Below are positions 35,401 to 47,621 of a stretch of 64,000 nt of DNA, one piece after another. Source of the DNA: Hymenolepis diminuta (lineage: Eukaryota > Platyhelminthes > Cestoda > Cyclophyllidea > Hymenolepididae). Position 1 is the first letter of the stretch. The number at the start of each line of letters is the position of its first letter. The DNA is taken from the NCBI GenBank assembly GCA_900708905.1, contig CAADRB010000052.1, positions 669,934 through 733,933 of the forward strand, read 5' to 3'. Under the pieces are notes generated by a model that was not told the origin of the DNA, did no database searches, and saw only the letters and a program-made list of their open reading frames with translations. The translations under genes and the position numbers were made by a program.

Positions 35401-38400
35401 TTTGACCTAAAACAACTTGAAGTTTGGCATCCTATGTCCTCATTGATCATTGCACCTGAGGATTTTTAATTGCTATTATTTTTCATCAGGGATATGACAC
35501 GTACATAGCAGAAGGTGGGGGTGCAATGTCCGGCGGTCAGAAACAACGTCTAGCCATCGCAAGGGCCCTGGTTCGGAAACCCAAAATTCTTCTTCTAGAC
35601 GAGGCCACATCAGCTCTGGATACTAGATCAGAAAAGTCGGTGCAACGGGCACTTGATAACGCCAAGATCGGTCGAACCGTCGTCATGGTAGCACATCGTC
35701 TTTCCACAGTGCGAGATGCTGACGTCATTATTGTTGTCAATAAGGGTGTTGTAGTTGAGGCCGGAAACCACGATGAACTGATGGCACTTGAAGATGGTCA
35801 TTACGCCAAGCTTATAAAAATTAGTGTAAGTTACAGCAACTAATTACATTTAAAAAGAATAATTATAAAATCAAATAAATTAAATAACCAAAAAAGTAAA
35901 TTAAAATTAGATGAGATAGTTGAAATAATGTATTTTATTTTATAATAAGTGAAATTAAAATGTCATATTACAAGTAAAGGATTTTAATTTACAAATCTTA
36001 TCACTTTTCATAATTTGTTTTGATAATTTTTTACTTCTGTTTTATTGTAGGGATTGAATGAAACTAAAACGGCAGAAGCCCCAAAAAGTGATCCAGAAAG
36101 TGATGATGACGATGATGACAGTGTTGCAAGAAAGATGGCCGAAGATAGTAAAGTACGCCTTCGTAGATGAATTCAACTAAGTTATATTTTACCTTAAGGA
36201 GAAAACAATTATTGCAATTTACCCCCATATGAAACATAAGAGGAACACTTCAGAAAGGGTGATGTTGGAGGAATGAATTCCACTACCCATATAATTAAAT
36301 GACTTAGGCGGCAGCGTGAACAGTGAGGTTCCCATTTAAGCGACAACTGCGTGTTACCGTCTTAGAGCAACCTTATCAACAATCGTTGCTTATCAATCCT
36401 TTCCTCGACTTTATTTTGGTTTAAATAAAGTGGGTCCTAGTAGCCATGGTTAATTTTGTATTACAATTTTGGTTGAAATGCCAGTGAGATTTTTCTCCTT
36501 CAATTTGGATCTCCCAAATTTAAGGTTTAATGAATGTGTTATCAAGAGATATTAGTTGATTAAAGTAAGGTTAGAGAGGTTTTCTCAAAATTGTCACTAA
36601 AATATTAGTTAAGATTACCGATATTTAAGCCCAATTGCAAACAATTAAAACAAAGTAGAGCTCAATAGTTGCATTAATTTTTTATTGTTTTGTAGATTTA
36701 TGATAACTATAACGTCGAAATCAGGAAAGCTGTGAGTCATTTACAACAAAACAAATTACTTTGACAATTATGTGAACTCTTTTTTCTAAGTCGAAGTTTC
36801 GTCAAATTCTGAAATAAATTTTCCACTTTTTTCCAAAAGCAAGATGACGTATCGTCAGTCAGTGATGGTAAATCAATCGAATTAACCATGGTAAGGATGC
36901 ACTTGAAGTTTCCTCTTAAAGTAGAGCATTTTGCAATTAATTTCCTGATTCTGTTTATTAAAACAGGGTAGAGCTGAGAAAAAACAGATTTCCAAGGAGA
37001 TTATGAAGATGAATGCGCCAGAATTGCCATATATAATCGCAGGAATGGTACTTTCTATAATTTCCGGTGGTGTGCAAGCCAGTTTCGCAATCCTGGTAAC
37101 AGAAATCTACGATGTAAGCACTTGAAAGCTTAATCAATTTGGTGAAATTCATACTTCAATGAGCCACGTCTGATTTATCTTTTAATATACTAGATTTTTG
37201 GAACAATGGATAAAACTGTAAGGCTGCAAAGAACGTCAGTTCTTTCTGGAGTTCTTGGAGCTCTTGGCGTTCTGCGTTTTCTCTGCCTACTTGGAGGGGT
37301 AAGACACCATCGTTACTATTACCCTTTCCAAATTTACTTATAAAGATAGTATAAATTATACTACTCAGACAATCAGTGGCTTTGCTATAGCTGAGGGAAG
37401 CGGTATGGAGTTTTGACTTAAGAGATTCGGAATCTTATATCTTCCCCTTTCAGCTAGGAAGAAAATATACTACTGCTTTTTATAATAATATTTTAGGGAG
37501 TCTTGCATTAAATCTGATAAGTATAATGGTCTCATAAGCGTTGTTTAAATCACCCTTTTAAATCTTTCATAAGACTCAAATCAACTAGAAATTGGGCCCT
37601 GCAAGTTCTTGTTGGCAATTGAGTCTGAGGAACAGTAATCTAGTCGATGGTATAAGAGCGTTGCCTTCCCATCCGCGGACATTTTCATACAGTAGTTAAT
37701 ATCGCAACTCACCGTTTTTTTATTCAAATTTCGTTGAAGTGAAACTCAACCAGTCAAACAAGAGACTTCCCTTGCGTCATGATTGATTTGGCAGAGATGT
37801 GGATTTATGCAAACTTTCTATTTAGTTTGATAAAAAATAGAGAGGAGGCCGTAAAAAGGGTGTTGAGAGGAAAGACGAGGTATCTAAATGTCATAATTCG
37901 TCATCTGTATCACTGACCAGAATTCTTGTCCAAGATACCCTATGGTTATTGATCGGTCAATTAATTTGGATGGTCGTCTTGCAACTTCATTTAATGTTTT
38001 TTTTCCTAAAGGTTGAAAAATTGGAAGAGGCAACTACTAATTTAAAAACTTTAACTTGCCACTTGAAAATACCAACAAAAATGATTTTGCCTGTCAGACT
38101 ACAATTGCATTCGATGATAAGCTGGAGAGTACTGGTCCTCTAGATAATGCCATACATTAATTTTCTTATATCGGTTTTGAATTTCCTGTTGCTACTTGGA
38201 AAATACCGGTACTTTTCACCACAACACTGTTTTGGGAGGGGGTTGCAGTATTTCATACTGAAAACGTCATCAAAAACTTATCGAGTTCCATGACCTTTAT
38301 GCTCTCTTTCTAGGGCTATTTGTGGGGTGTGGCAGGTGCTCGATTGACTAAACGATGTCGAGTGGTTCTCTTTGAATCTATATTGCGTCAGGCAAGTGCT

Positions 38401-41400
38401 TCTTTCTATGTTCTTCACTTCCAAGAGAAATTTGATTGTAATTACATCTTTAATAATTCATTTTAGGAGGTAGGATTTTTTGACGACACTAATAACCAGC
38501 CAGGGGCATTGACAGGTTGTTTGGCGGCTGACGCACCGACACTTCAGAATATCTCTGGACGTCGCTTTGCTTCATTCCTAGAAGTTATTACACTCATCAT
38601 TGTGGCTCTCGTAATCGCTTTTGTCTACAGTTGGCAAATCGCTCTAGTGGCTCTGGCTTTCTTTCCAGTACTCATGGTTGTCGGTGCTTTCGAAGTAAAT
38701 CTGACTTCAGCCTTCATCACACTGGATTGTCTTGATCGGTTATATATTTTAATGATCCAATTTTTATTGATAGATGATGCAATACACTAATGACGGAAAC
38801 AAAGCAAATGTAAAAGGAGCTGGACTAGCTTTTGAAAGTCTGTCTGCTGCCAAAACCATCTTCAGTTTGGGAGCTGAGGAGCACTTCATTCGTAGATTTG
38901 AAGTGGAAGCCTTACCAAAGACAAAGTATGAAACACTTCTCTTCTTTTGAGGCTCTTCAAGTGTTCTTTGAGCTATTTGTAAATTTTGGTAATATTTTAG
39001 GAAAATTATGCTCAGCTCTGCAATGTATGCCTTGTTCAGTGCGTTATCGAACTCTCTGTCCAGTTTCCAAGTATCTGGTGTCTTCTATGCTGGTGGGGAG
39101 CTCTTAAAGCAGGGAAAGGTCACATTCGTTGGTATTTTCCGGTAAGTTCTCTTTCTCAAGCAATTCTCATTTGCTCTGTTTCAGCGTTTCTTTATGCGTA
39201 TAGATATTGTTTGCGAATTTTCAGACTCAATTTTTTGTTTGAAGGAAAGTGAATCATAATTAATTATCAATTAGGCTGAATATCATGCTTTCACACACGG
39301 CACATGCGCAAAATTGAGAAAGATATCTTCAATGACCTCCTTCTGTTTCAGGTTTTAAACACTTACAAACGGGTATTCATACTATTGCAGAAAGACTGCA
39401 GCTTATTTTGAGAGCTTTTAAGAAAATCTCTAAATCGCTACGACAGAAACATTAGTTTGGAGATGCACGTTAGAAGTAGGCCGCAACCTAGCCAGACAAA
39501 CAGAAGTACATGGTGCACGCAGAGTGAACTAATGGGAAATCTGAACTGTGAGCTCATTGTAGTCATATGCTAGATCAGGCCATATAGCCATCTTAATGGT
39601 GGAGGTTTGTGGTTATGGGGCAAGTTCGTTGCTCCTCTAGTGGTTTGTATCCTTCTCTTCTGGATCCTAATTTGCATCTTTCATATATCTTTATGCCTTT
39701 TAACATTTACCTGCCATGTGTATATGATATGGCATAATAAAAATCAATTTAGACGACTCTTTCAACAAGAGAAAGGAATAGAATTCAGTTTAGCGGACTG
39801 AGCCAATATAAACAAATTGATAAGGAGTTTGGATGAAGAGAAATGAGTGATAGACAAAGCAAGGTGTAACTCAAATGCGTTAAGAGAGGGAGGGACCGAA
39901 GGTATTTGACAAACGATATTACCTTGACCTCTTCCTTCCTCAAATCATTACGCTTTCCTGTTTGTGTGCAAAGTTTTTTTTTCACTAGAAAAAAATCGCT
40001 TAATTTAGTTCCCAAAGTCTATTTATTATAATGCACCGAAAATCAAAATATCCACATCCAGTTATTGTAGCTCCGCAGTTGCAATGAGAATGTGGACGTA
40101 TCACTTGAGTATGGAAGATGAGTATTTCTTTAAATGAAAATCTAACCAGGCGCTTCTACTTGCCCAAATTTTTAATAAAAAATGGTTCTAGTTATAATTA
40201 TATTCACGAAAGAACACAGGAAATTAATAACCAATGAAGAAGGTCAATCATGTTTTGCCGTTCTAAATTAGTTCCGCATTCTAGAAATAATCTATTGAGT
40301 TCACTTTTTAACTAGAAGAGTGCATTTTGTCCTATTATTGCTTCTCATGCATCATCATGAGGAAACATCCAAACTCATAGGCCAGGAAAGTTCACTAAGA
40401 AGGAGACTGCTAATTTGTAAGAGTGAGTATTTAACCAGTAGAAGTGAGAGTCAAGGGATGGGGAAAACCCACCTTCATTTGAGCTTCAGAGTAATCAAGT
40501 CAACCGCTTTTCAAATTGAAATTTCTTCAGACTCTTGTCAAAAAATTCTTGTGGTAGCCGTCCATTATACAGGAATTTCAATAAAATGACAGATTTGTAA
40601 AATTTTCTCTGAAGAGATTTGTTCATAGATTAAGCCTACATATTAATCACTTTTGAACATGCGGATTTCATCATTAAACTCTTTGATTTCTTTTTATCTA
40701 GGGCCTATTCAGCTATCACCTTCTCTGCTCAACAATTGGGCTACGTAGCTGCTTTTGCACCCGATTCAAAAAAAGCACAAGAATCTGGAGGCCGAATCTT
40801 CAGAATAATCAACCGCAACCCAGATCTTTCCGTAGACGACGGTGATTTCCCAGATACACCCTTCAAAGGAAGTGTCACATTCAAAAACGTTCATTTCCGC
40901 TATCCAACTCGCAAAAAGGTCAAGGTTCTTCAAGTAGGTTCTTCAACGAAAAGCAAAACGATTTCTTTAGTATTATTATTGGCGTATTAAGGCACACGGT
41001 GATACAGTGGTCAGGATGCACGTATGAGGTCACGAAATTAATGCTCATTACTTTCGTAATATCTGGTCAATAAAAGGGGTAATGAAATACGAGTTTCTCG
41101 TAAGAGCGGATCCAGGATACCTTCCCTCTATCCCAAGTCAAGCGGTGCGAAAATTTCTCCTAATAAGCATGAGAAGTTGTCCATTGCAAAGAATAATTGG
41201 TAGTGATAGTAATTTTTACTATATTATTAAGAAGTCAGTCTATTTTTTTCATAGTGGGCATCTCACCAGCTAATTTTCCAAAGCCAGTCATTTACCAGTC
41301 AGTCAATACAGATGGATGTTTTGTTTAGTCCTAGATTAAATGAATCAGTCTCAGCGTTGGCGAACATTCACAGTGTCCATCTGTATGCACTTTCCATAGT

Positions 41401-42935
41401 GAAGACAACGATAATATACTCATGTCCTCGGAAGAACTTTCCAGATCTCTCGATCAAGCAGATTCTCTTTATTGAATTCTTTTTTTTTTTCAAAGGGTTT
41501 TGACTATTCTGTCGCCACTGGTACAAGCGTTGCTCTTGTCGGTCAATCCGGTTGTGGAAAATCAACAGTTCTCCAACTGGTCCAACGATTTTACGATCCA
41601 ACACAACGATCTCCAGCTACAAGTGGCTGCATCCTCTTCGATAACAAGGATCTCAAAGACCTGGCTCCCACGTGGATTCGACGACAAATTGGCGTTGTCT
41701 CACAGGAGCCGAATCTTCTTGATCTCACAATCGCAGAAAATATTGCTTATGGTTTGACGTATGAAGAAACGCCTCCCTCAATGGACCAAATTATTGAGGC
41801 AGCTAAACAAGCGAATGCTCACGAATTCATCAGTAACCTTCCATTGGTGAGTAAAGATTAAGATTTTCCAAATTCTCTAATAAACTCTGCTACGGGTTAT
41901 GATTCCGTTGGCTTCTTATGGTCATATAAAATAGTATCGTCCTGTTTTCTTGGCCAACTGATCAATAAGCACTTGAAGTCTAGAACTTTTATTTTGCTCC
42001 ATGATCTACGAACAATAGAAAATGAAGCAGTTAACCAACTATTGAAATAATTCTGCACGAATCCAGTAATTGAATGAAATAAGACTCTTTTGATATTCGG
42101 TCTTCATTCTCAGCATATTTTGATCCCTCCCTTTGTATTTTACTCTACTCTATATTTTGCAAAATGTTGATTTAAATTATAATTAATTTGTTATTTGGTG
42201 TGCAACTGATTTGAGAAATTTTGACGAGATCTGCAATATGATGAAATGTTGCGAAACTGTATTTCATCTCAAGGGGATTAAGTGGTAGAGATAGTGAAAA
42301 TGATGTATAGACATTATTTACGCTCTGTTAAACAGATAATATTTTCGAATTTGGTGAGCCAATCACACCCAATTCTATGAAGGAATGCTCTTTTCCACCT
42401 GTTAGTCAGTAAGAAGAATCGGTGAAAAATTTCAAAAAAGTAATAATATAGAATGTATGACAATGACAATATTGGAATTATAAGTCCGTAACAGAGGACT
42501 GGCCCTACGAGGATCTCGAAGAATCTTGCTTTTACCTTAACTGATAATTTATTTATATCATTCTATATATTACAGGGCTACGAAACTCCAGTGGGTCCAC
42601 GTGGATCTCGATTATCTGGAGGTCAGAAACAGAGAGTAGCCATAGCTCGGGCACTAATTCGAACCCCACGACTCTTAGTGTTGGACGAAGCCACAGCTGC
42701 CCTGGATAATGAAAGTGAGCGCATTGTCCAAGCTGCTTTAGACGAGGCAATGAAACGTGGTGACCGAACTACGCTTGTTGTTGCGCATCGTCTCACCACT
42801 GTGGAGAACTGCAATAGCATCGTCGTGCTTGAAAACGGACGCTGTGTGGAAAGTGGAAGTCCAGCGGCGTTGATGGAAGCTAAGGGAGCTTATTATTCAC
42901 TGCACAACACAGACGCTAAAACCAAAATTCACTGA
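32413..42935 (+). CDS. P-glycoprotein-like ABC transporter (ABCB/MDR), full length
   Basis: Twenty exons with fully compatible phases give about 1263 codons: 32413-32483, 32519-32828, 32862-33294, 33370-33476, 33523-33636, 34301-34534, 34606-34809, 35490-35825, 36051-36152, 36696-36731, 36840-36890, 36967-37113, 37194-37298, 38314-38391, 38467-38694, 38774-38925, 39001-39141, 40702-40933, 41496-41846 and 42576-42935. The product is a full TMD-NBD-TMD-NBD exporter of the plasma membrane that pumps hydrophobic compounds using ATP. NBD1 has Walker [10 protein letters not shown] (400-408), signature MSGGQ (504-508) and Walker [16 protein letters not shown]2 has GQSGCGKST (1043-1051), LSGGQ (1157-1161) and [12 protein letters not shown]. 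Both have intact Q- and H-loops (VSQEP; AHRLST, AHRLTT). The linker is acidic ([11 protein letters not shown]). Length equals mammalian ABCB1. Introns range from 33-35 nt at the 5' end to about 1.6 kb; intron 14 is GC-AG. Orthology to one mammalian ABCB member is not resolved. Confidence 0.95.
38392..38466 (+). other. GC-AG intron in the P-glycoprotein gene
   Basis: Exon 14 ends CGTCAG and is followed by GCAAGT, the consensus donor of the minor GC-AG intron class. The intron ends TTTTAG. Reading across it gives LRQ|EVGFFDD, which matches the family, whereas no GT donor nearby keeps the frame. Confidence 0.75.
39463..39595 (+). repeat. Dispersed repeat family C, copy 3 (in P-glycoprotein intron 17)
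   Basis: GTTAGAAGTAGGCCGCAACC, then GCAGAGTGAACTAATGGGAA, CTGAACTGTGAG and GCTAGATCAGGCCATATAGC follow the same order as in the copies at 23423 and 28362. Confidence 0.7.
40400..40505 (-). repeat. Dispersed repeat family B, partial inverted copy (in P-glycoprotein intron 17)
   Basis: Read on the minus strand, GCTCAAATGAAGGTGGGTTT, CCCTTGACTCTCACTTCTAC and GGTTAAATACTCACTC line up with the 3' third of the copy at 24985-25345. Confidence 0.55.
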
Positions 42936-43052
42936 TACTATATTTCATAAATTTTCTATCTTATTTTGGTCTTTTAATTGTGTATATTGCACTTTTACAT
43001 TGGTATCTTTTGTCTTTTGTCTGTGTGTGAATTTTCTATAATAACATGATAA

Positions 43053-43058
43053 AATAAA
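43053..43058 (+). terminator. Poly(A) signal AATAAA of the P-glycoprotein gene
   Basis: An AATAAA about 118 nt after the stop codon, on the coding strand, is the best candidate for the 3' end of the transcript. Confidence 0.6.
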
Positions 43059-44239
43059 TTGAATTGGTGTAAAACTTTGTTACTCTCGTTTACTGCTCTT
43101 ACGTCAACCGCCACTTTTGTAACGATGGCTACGAGGTTCGAAAGAGGAAATGTGAAATTAAAAGAGATACCTTATTATTTTAACCTAGATTATGTTTTGG
43201 GCTAAAATTATTAATGCACCACCGGACGGAATGTAATTTCATCCGAGTTAACAGTTGATGTGTTGAGAGATGCGCGCATCCACATATGGTACTTAGAAAC
43301 CACCGGGAATCGATTATCCCATGACAGGACATCGACTCTGCTGTCCTCAGTTATGCTAATCCCAAAAAACATGAAGTCGATTCAAATATTCTGTTTGAAA
43401 TGCTTTCGAATTGTCTCATATAAAGATATGCAGAGAGCGGAAGAATGTATGTCATAATCAAAGGGTTTTCAACAGAGACTCCCAACGTAATAAGTTGGAG
43501 TTCACTCTATGTGGCTTCTTCTATTTTAGTGTTATGAAATCGTTCCCACTTCTTGAGGACGTTATTTTATGCCTTTAGATATTAATTCTTTTCTGAGTTA
43601 ATTTCACATCGACACCTGAAGTAGATTGGGGCGTTAATTAATTGCCAAATTAGGACACATATTTGCACACAATCACAATACTTTGCATCGAATATCTTGC
43701 AATCAGATATTCAGACAAAAGAGAAAATTATATAATACAAGTAAAATTGTATACTTTAATTACGCTCATACTAAAAGAATTTGATTTTATCTTGGAATAA
43801 GAGGTAAAAGCTGAAATTCATTTCCACAACGAACAGGACTGCTTTTATCAATAAGCCATAATCAGTCAATAGATCATTTTAAATTGAGGATGCAATACCT
43901 GAAATCTTTTGCTCTTTCTATCGTAGAATTCAATCCTCAAGTCCTTTGGTTCTTATAAGTACCTTGGAATAGTTAATACCTAATAGAAAAAAATTAATTT
44001 CTGATCCATTATTGCAATGAATCATACGAGTGTCAAGTCGAAATCCTTAAAATTAACTACTCAAAGCAAACGAAAGCAGTTTTTTTAAGAACTAAAATTT
44101 TCGTTTATCACTCACATTCATCTAGAGTGGTCACAGCTTACAGACTTCTGTCGTAACTTAAAACTTTTACCACCTCATTTCTGCTCTTGTTAAAACTGCA
44201 AGCTGGTGAATATCATTAAAGAATACTGCTGAAGGATAA
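43059..44239. other. Intergenic region; no gene recognised
   Basis: The region is AT-rich, with no frame of note and no recognised repeat. Confidence 0.5.
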
Positions 44240-44690
44240 CTCTCTATGCCCTTCCGGAATCCCCTTTCATTCGCATTCTCCACGACAATACCTCGGTTTT
44301 TCGTCCACGAAGTTGGAGTGACCTCATTTATGTCCTTATGACGAATAATCTCTGTCTGACATGTCTAAATGCGTCCATCAATTTCCCCTCTTTTCTGTAA
44401 CCGCCTCGCTTCATATAAAAAGGTACATCTACCCTCATGCTCTGGCGTGGCCTTATCCAAGTGACTCATATAAAGCTACCCTTGTTCTTCCAGTCAACAC
44501 ACACTGGTCAGTGCGGACTCCTACACGTCCTGTTCATCTCCTCTCTTCCTCAGCACGCTGCTCTCCCTCTCTCCCCCTCTCTCTGTTACTCATTGTGGTT
44601 TCCTTGAGTACATTTTTGGTCTACTCAATTCTTGGTGTTCTGCTTCACAATTGTGTTAGCTCTTACTCAAACAGCTACGAATTGGTTGTC
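44240..44690 (+). mobile_element. Diverged second LTR, related to the one at 20366-20761
   Basis: Shared landmarks in order are ATACCTCGGT near the start, a TATA-like CATATAAAGC (about 44468), a run of ACACACAC-like bases, pyrimidine-rich DNA, TTCTTGGTGTTCT and an end CAGCTACGAATTGG where the other copy has CCGCTACAAATTGG. The primer-binding site is degraded (TTGGTTGTC). The open frame at 44361-44702 is a by-product of this pyrimidine-rich stretch. Confidence 0.5.
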
Positions 44691-45244
44691 GTAATTAGTT
44701 AGTTGCAAACCGTTGGGTGTTTTCTAACTCCAACACTGCCAATCTCAACTATTGATAAAAAAGGTAAAGATAAAGCCGTAGGACCTATCCTTCGGATAAA
44801 AAACGGTCAGTAAGCACTGGACATCACCTACAAGCAGTCCAGGGGACGAATCATGAACTTTGAATTTCGGAATGTGCACTGCTCATTAGGTAAATATTTT
44901 GCGAACTGGGTCTGAAAGTCAGATGAAGTAAGACTCTTTAATACCTTGGCTTTGTCCTCAGCATCTTTTTGATCCCTTCAGCTCTACCATTTTGTGTTGC
45001 TGTGGTAATTGCAAAACATAATTTAATCAATATAAACTGTGGCCTTGGCTCGTATCGTGAGTAGGATAAAGAATACGTCTCATGCCTAATACTGTTCATG
45101 TTGTCAAAATGGTATAAAATGCCTTCCTAATGATGAAATGAGTAATTCTTAAAGTTCCACCTGATTAAAGGTGGTTTTATTGAATCAAACTCTATGTAGT
45201 GATATCTTTATAAAATGTCATGCATAGGATATTCTTTACTAATG

Positions 45245-45590
45245 AGGGTGTAGTGGATGCTACGCGAAAAATCCAATTGCTAAACCTTAGTAATCCTCTG
45301 AGAAGCCCAACTGGTTGCAGAGTCCTCCAGTGTATAAATTTGTCCCCAAAATTAGCTAGTCTATGGTCCAAGTAGCAAGCGAAAAGAAGGTATGGGTGGA
45401 GAGTTTATTTTAGGATTATGGCTCACTGTAACAATGCTCAGCCATGAAATACAATCAATGCTACTCTGCAGGAATACTGATCGCTAATTGGACGGAAAGA
45501 CCTCTGCACGCACGCCACACTTGTTTGCTAAGAGACAGGTAGTACAAACGCACGTTCCAGAATGTTCGAGAACGCGCGAGATTTCTTCAG
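45245..45590 (+). repeat. Dispersed repeat family A, copy 2 (carries intact heat-shock element)
   Basis: This is collinear with 17150-17455 and with the reverse complement of 50225-50590. It has GTAGTGGATGCTACGCGAA, TAGTAATCCTC, GCAGAGTCCTCC, TATAAATTTGTCCCC, AAATTAGC, GGTGGAGAGTTT, GCTACTCTGCAGGAATA, TGATCGCTAATTGG and ACCTCTGCACGCACG. It ends with the HSE array GTTCCAGAATGTTCGAGAAC. No protein is encoded. The frame at 45488-45871 overlaps it and is not credible. Confidence 0.75.
45555..45572 (+). promoter_or_regulatory. Four-unit heat shock element
   Basis: TTC-CA-GAA-TG-TTC-GA-GAA is a perfect alternating array of four nGAAn units, the known binding site of heat shock factor trimers. It lies at the 3' end of repeat A copy 2. 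Whether HSF binds it is untested. Confidence 0.6.
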
Positions 45591-45924
45591 TCAGCCTTGG
45601 TAGGATTGCGCACTTCATAAGTGAAAATCATACTAAAAGGATTTCGAATTACAGTCCCCCAGTCATCCCAACCTATTCATTGATTAATAATAAGCACACT
45701 CCTCTAAAGTGTTGGAAAATTTGTAAAGTCGTGCGTTTAAATGACACTGTATATTTTGACACGCTTTTTCTGTGCACCTTTTATAATTTTAATATACTAT
45801 TAGTACATTTGATGCTGAGTAGCTCTTATTTCGTCAGTAAAACTACATTAAGTGCCAAGTTGAAATTATAATTAGATACTCCATCATAGAACTAATGATC
45901 TTCCGAAGGGTTATAGGTAATAGC

Positions 45925-46050
45925 AGTCTTTCTTGGGTGAGAAGGTCAAGAGTTAAGTGGGACCATGCATATATTGGACAATATGAAATAAGTGAGAAAG
46001 GGAGGGAGGAAGGAGGAGAAGTTGGGAGTAAAGAGGAAAGTATCAATATT
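45925..46050 (+). mobile_element. Retroelement leader segment, copy 2
   Basis: GGTGAGAAGGTCAAGAGTTA, GTGGGACCATGCATATATTG, ACAATATGAAATAAGTGAGA and the purine-rich GGGAGGGAGGAAGGAGG line up with 20790-20880 just after the LTR and primer-binding site. Confidence 0.6.
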
Positions 46051-47153
46051 GAACGATAACAAACCGAGTTGTAAGGAACAGACGAGATGAAGATGACAGA
46101 AATAACACAATAGATCGATTTCACAACCTTTGTTTCTCGATGTGTGACTGGCACTTAAAATAGAGCATGCGTAAGTAGTTACGCAATTCTTAGAGAGACT
46201 AGGCAAAGGAAGGAGGAGGAATTTCCAGGTACAGCAGATTCGAAACCTTTGATGGAAAGAGGCTGAAACTGAAAATTGATCCTTATGACTAACCAAAATA
46301 ACGAGGAATGTTTTCATAATTATAAGTTATCAGTACCTTTACTATCTTTGAAACCTCTTTTTTGACAGGCTGTTTCCAATAAATAATACTCGAGAGAACT
46401 GAAGGTCGGGCTTGATATCTTCCATACGAGCACCATATCAGTTCGGGTAATCTTTTAATAAACCATGCATTTGCTAGTATACAAACAATGCAAGAAATTG
46501 AATTTAAATGCTTGAGTTAATACCTGGTTAGTAACAGAATATAAATTCATGCAGTAATTTTGGATAACGCCCTCAATGTCTTTCCAGAAGTAAAATGTTA
46601 CATTTGCATAATTTTAATACAGCAATGACCTTACGTGACAAAGCAAAGAATGTCAGTTTCAGCATGAAAGAATGGCAGACAACGGTGGAAATGGGGAGTA
46701 AAGCTATGTCATTGAAGGTGCCTAATTTAACCACTAAGGTGAAAAATTGCTTTCTCCCTTTTTCTGTTGTTCCAAACTTCAAGTATCGAAATATGATTCT
46801 TAGGATCCTCGACAATATCATAAATTGCCCAATTTTCAGATCTCATTGGCAATTCGATTACATTGAAAGATTGGACGCAATGTCCCGACCTAAATGAGCG
46901 CCAATAATTACGAAATTTTTATTATAATGTTAGTGAACGCATAGTTGTGAAAAGCCTATTTAAGGAATTATTTTATAAGCCACACACAAGTAGTCCCTAT
47001 AAGGCGTTTCTTGGTATTAGCAAAAATTTGCCAAATAAGCAATCTCTTTGTCATATTGATGCACTCATATATGGGAAAGCATTTAAATTCGGCAGTCATG
47101 ACTGTCACTCTTGTGATTTCGAGGTTTCACCATCCAAATGAAACAACAGACTG
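46051..47153. other. Intergenic region; no gene recognised
   Basis: Several 60-120 codon frames overlap on both strands. None shows a domain, splice partners or a convincing start. Confidence 0.4.
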
Positions 47154-47621
47154 TTATTTTTCACACCAGATATATTCTTCCTGAGTAACGCGTATAAGGA
47201 CAATCTGAGATGGAAATTTCGTTCTTTGAAGAAGGAAATGGATGGTATTGATGAATTTCGACTTAAGGACTAAGACAGTTATGCGTATGCAGATCGCTAT
47301 TTTAGAGAGAAGAAAAAAGTAGGAAAATCTGTGAAGTAAGACCCATCTACTCTCGAAGGCCTCGTTTCTGTCTCTATTATATATCGTAGACTGCAGTTGA
47401 CTCGAACCCGATGAGAGAGACAAGACATCTTTATAGTTATACTCTGACACTTCATTAACAAAGACTATACATGAATGAATACGGGTCATTTTCATGAAAT
47501 TAGTGTTCAGAGATCTAATCACCTCCGTACTGGTGTTATGCCGAGATGTTAAGAGAAGCGCGTGGTCGGATATCGGTAAGACTGTAGCCAGAATTAGAAA
47601 TAACATGTGAAAATTGCTCAT
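47154..47621 (-). CDS. Open frame of 155 codons with signal-peptide-like start
   Basis: I do not recognise this. It is the longest open frame in the 43-56 kb region that is free of N. It starts at an ATG with a hydrophobic leader (MSNFHMLFLILATVLP) followed by an HSR-type polar stretch, as in secreted proteins. A second hydrophobic patch (FFLLSKIAICIRITVLVL) lies near residue 105. There are few cysteines and no motif, and no splice context or poly(A) signal was confirmed. It may be a lineage-specific secreted or membrane protein or simply a chance frame. Confidence 0.2.
   Translation of the reverse strand: MSNFHMLFLILATVLPISDHALLLTSRHNTSTEVIRSLNTNFMKMTRIHSCIVFVNEVSEYNYKDVLSLSSGSSQLQSTIYNRDRNEAFESRWVLLHRFSYFFLLSKIAICIRITVLVLKSKFINTIHFLLQRTKFPSQIVLIRVTQEEYIWCEK

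Noticed and set aside
45488..45871. 127-codon plus-strand frame
   Set aside because: It starts inside repeat A copy 2 and is not open in copies 1 and 3.
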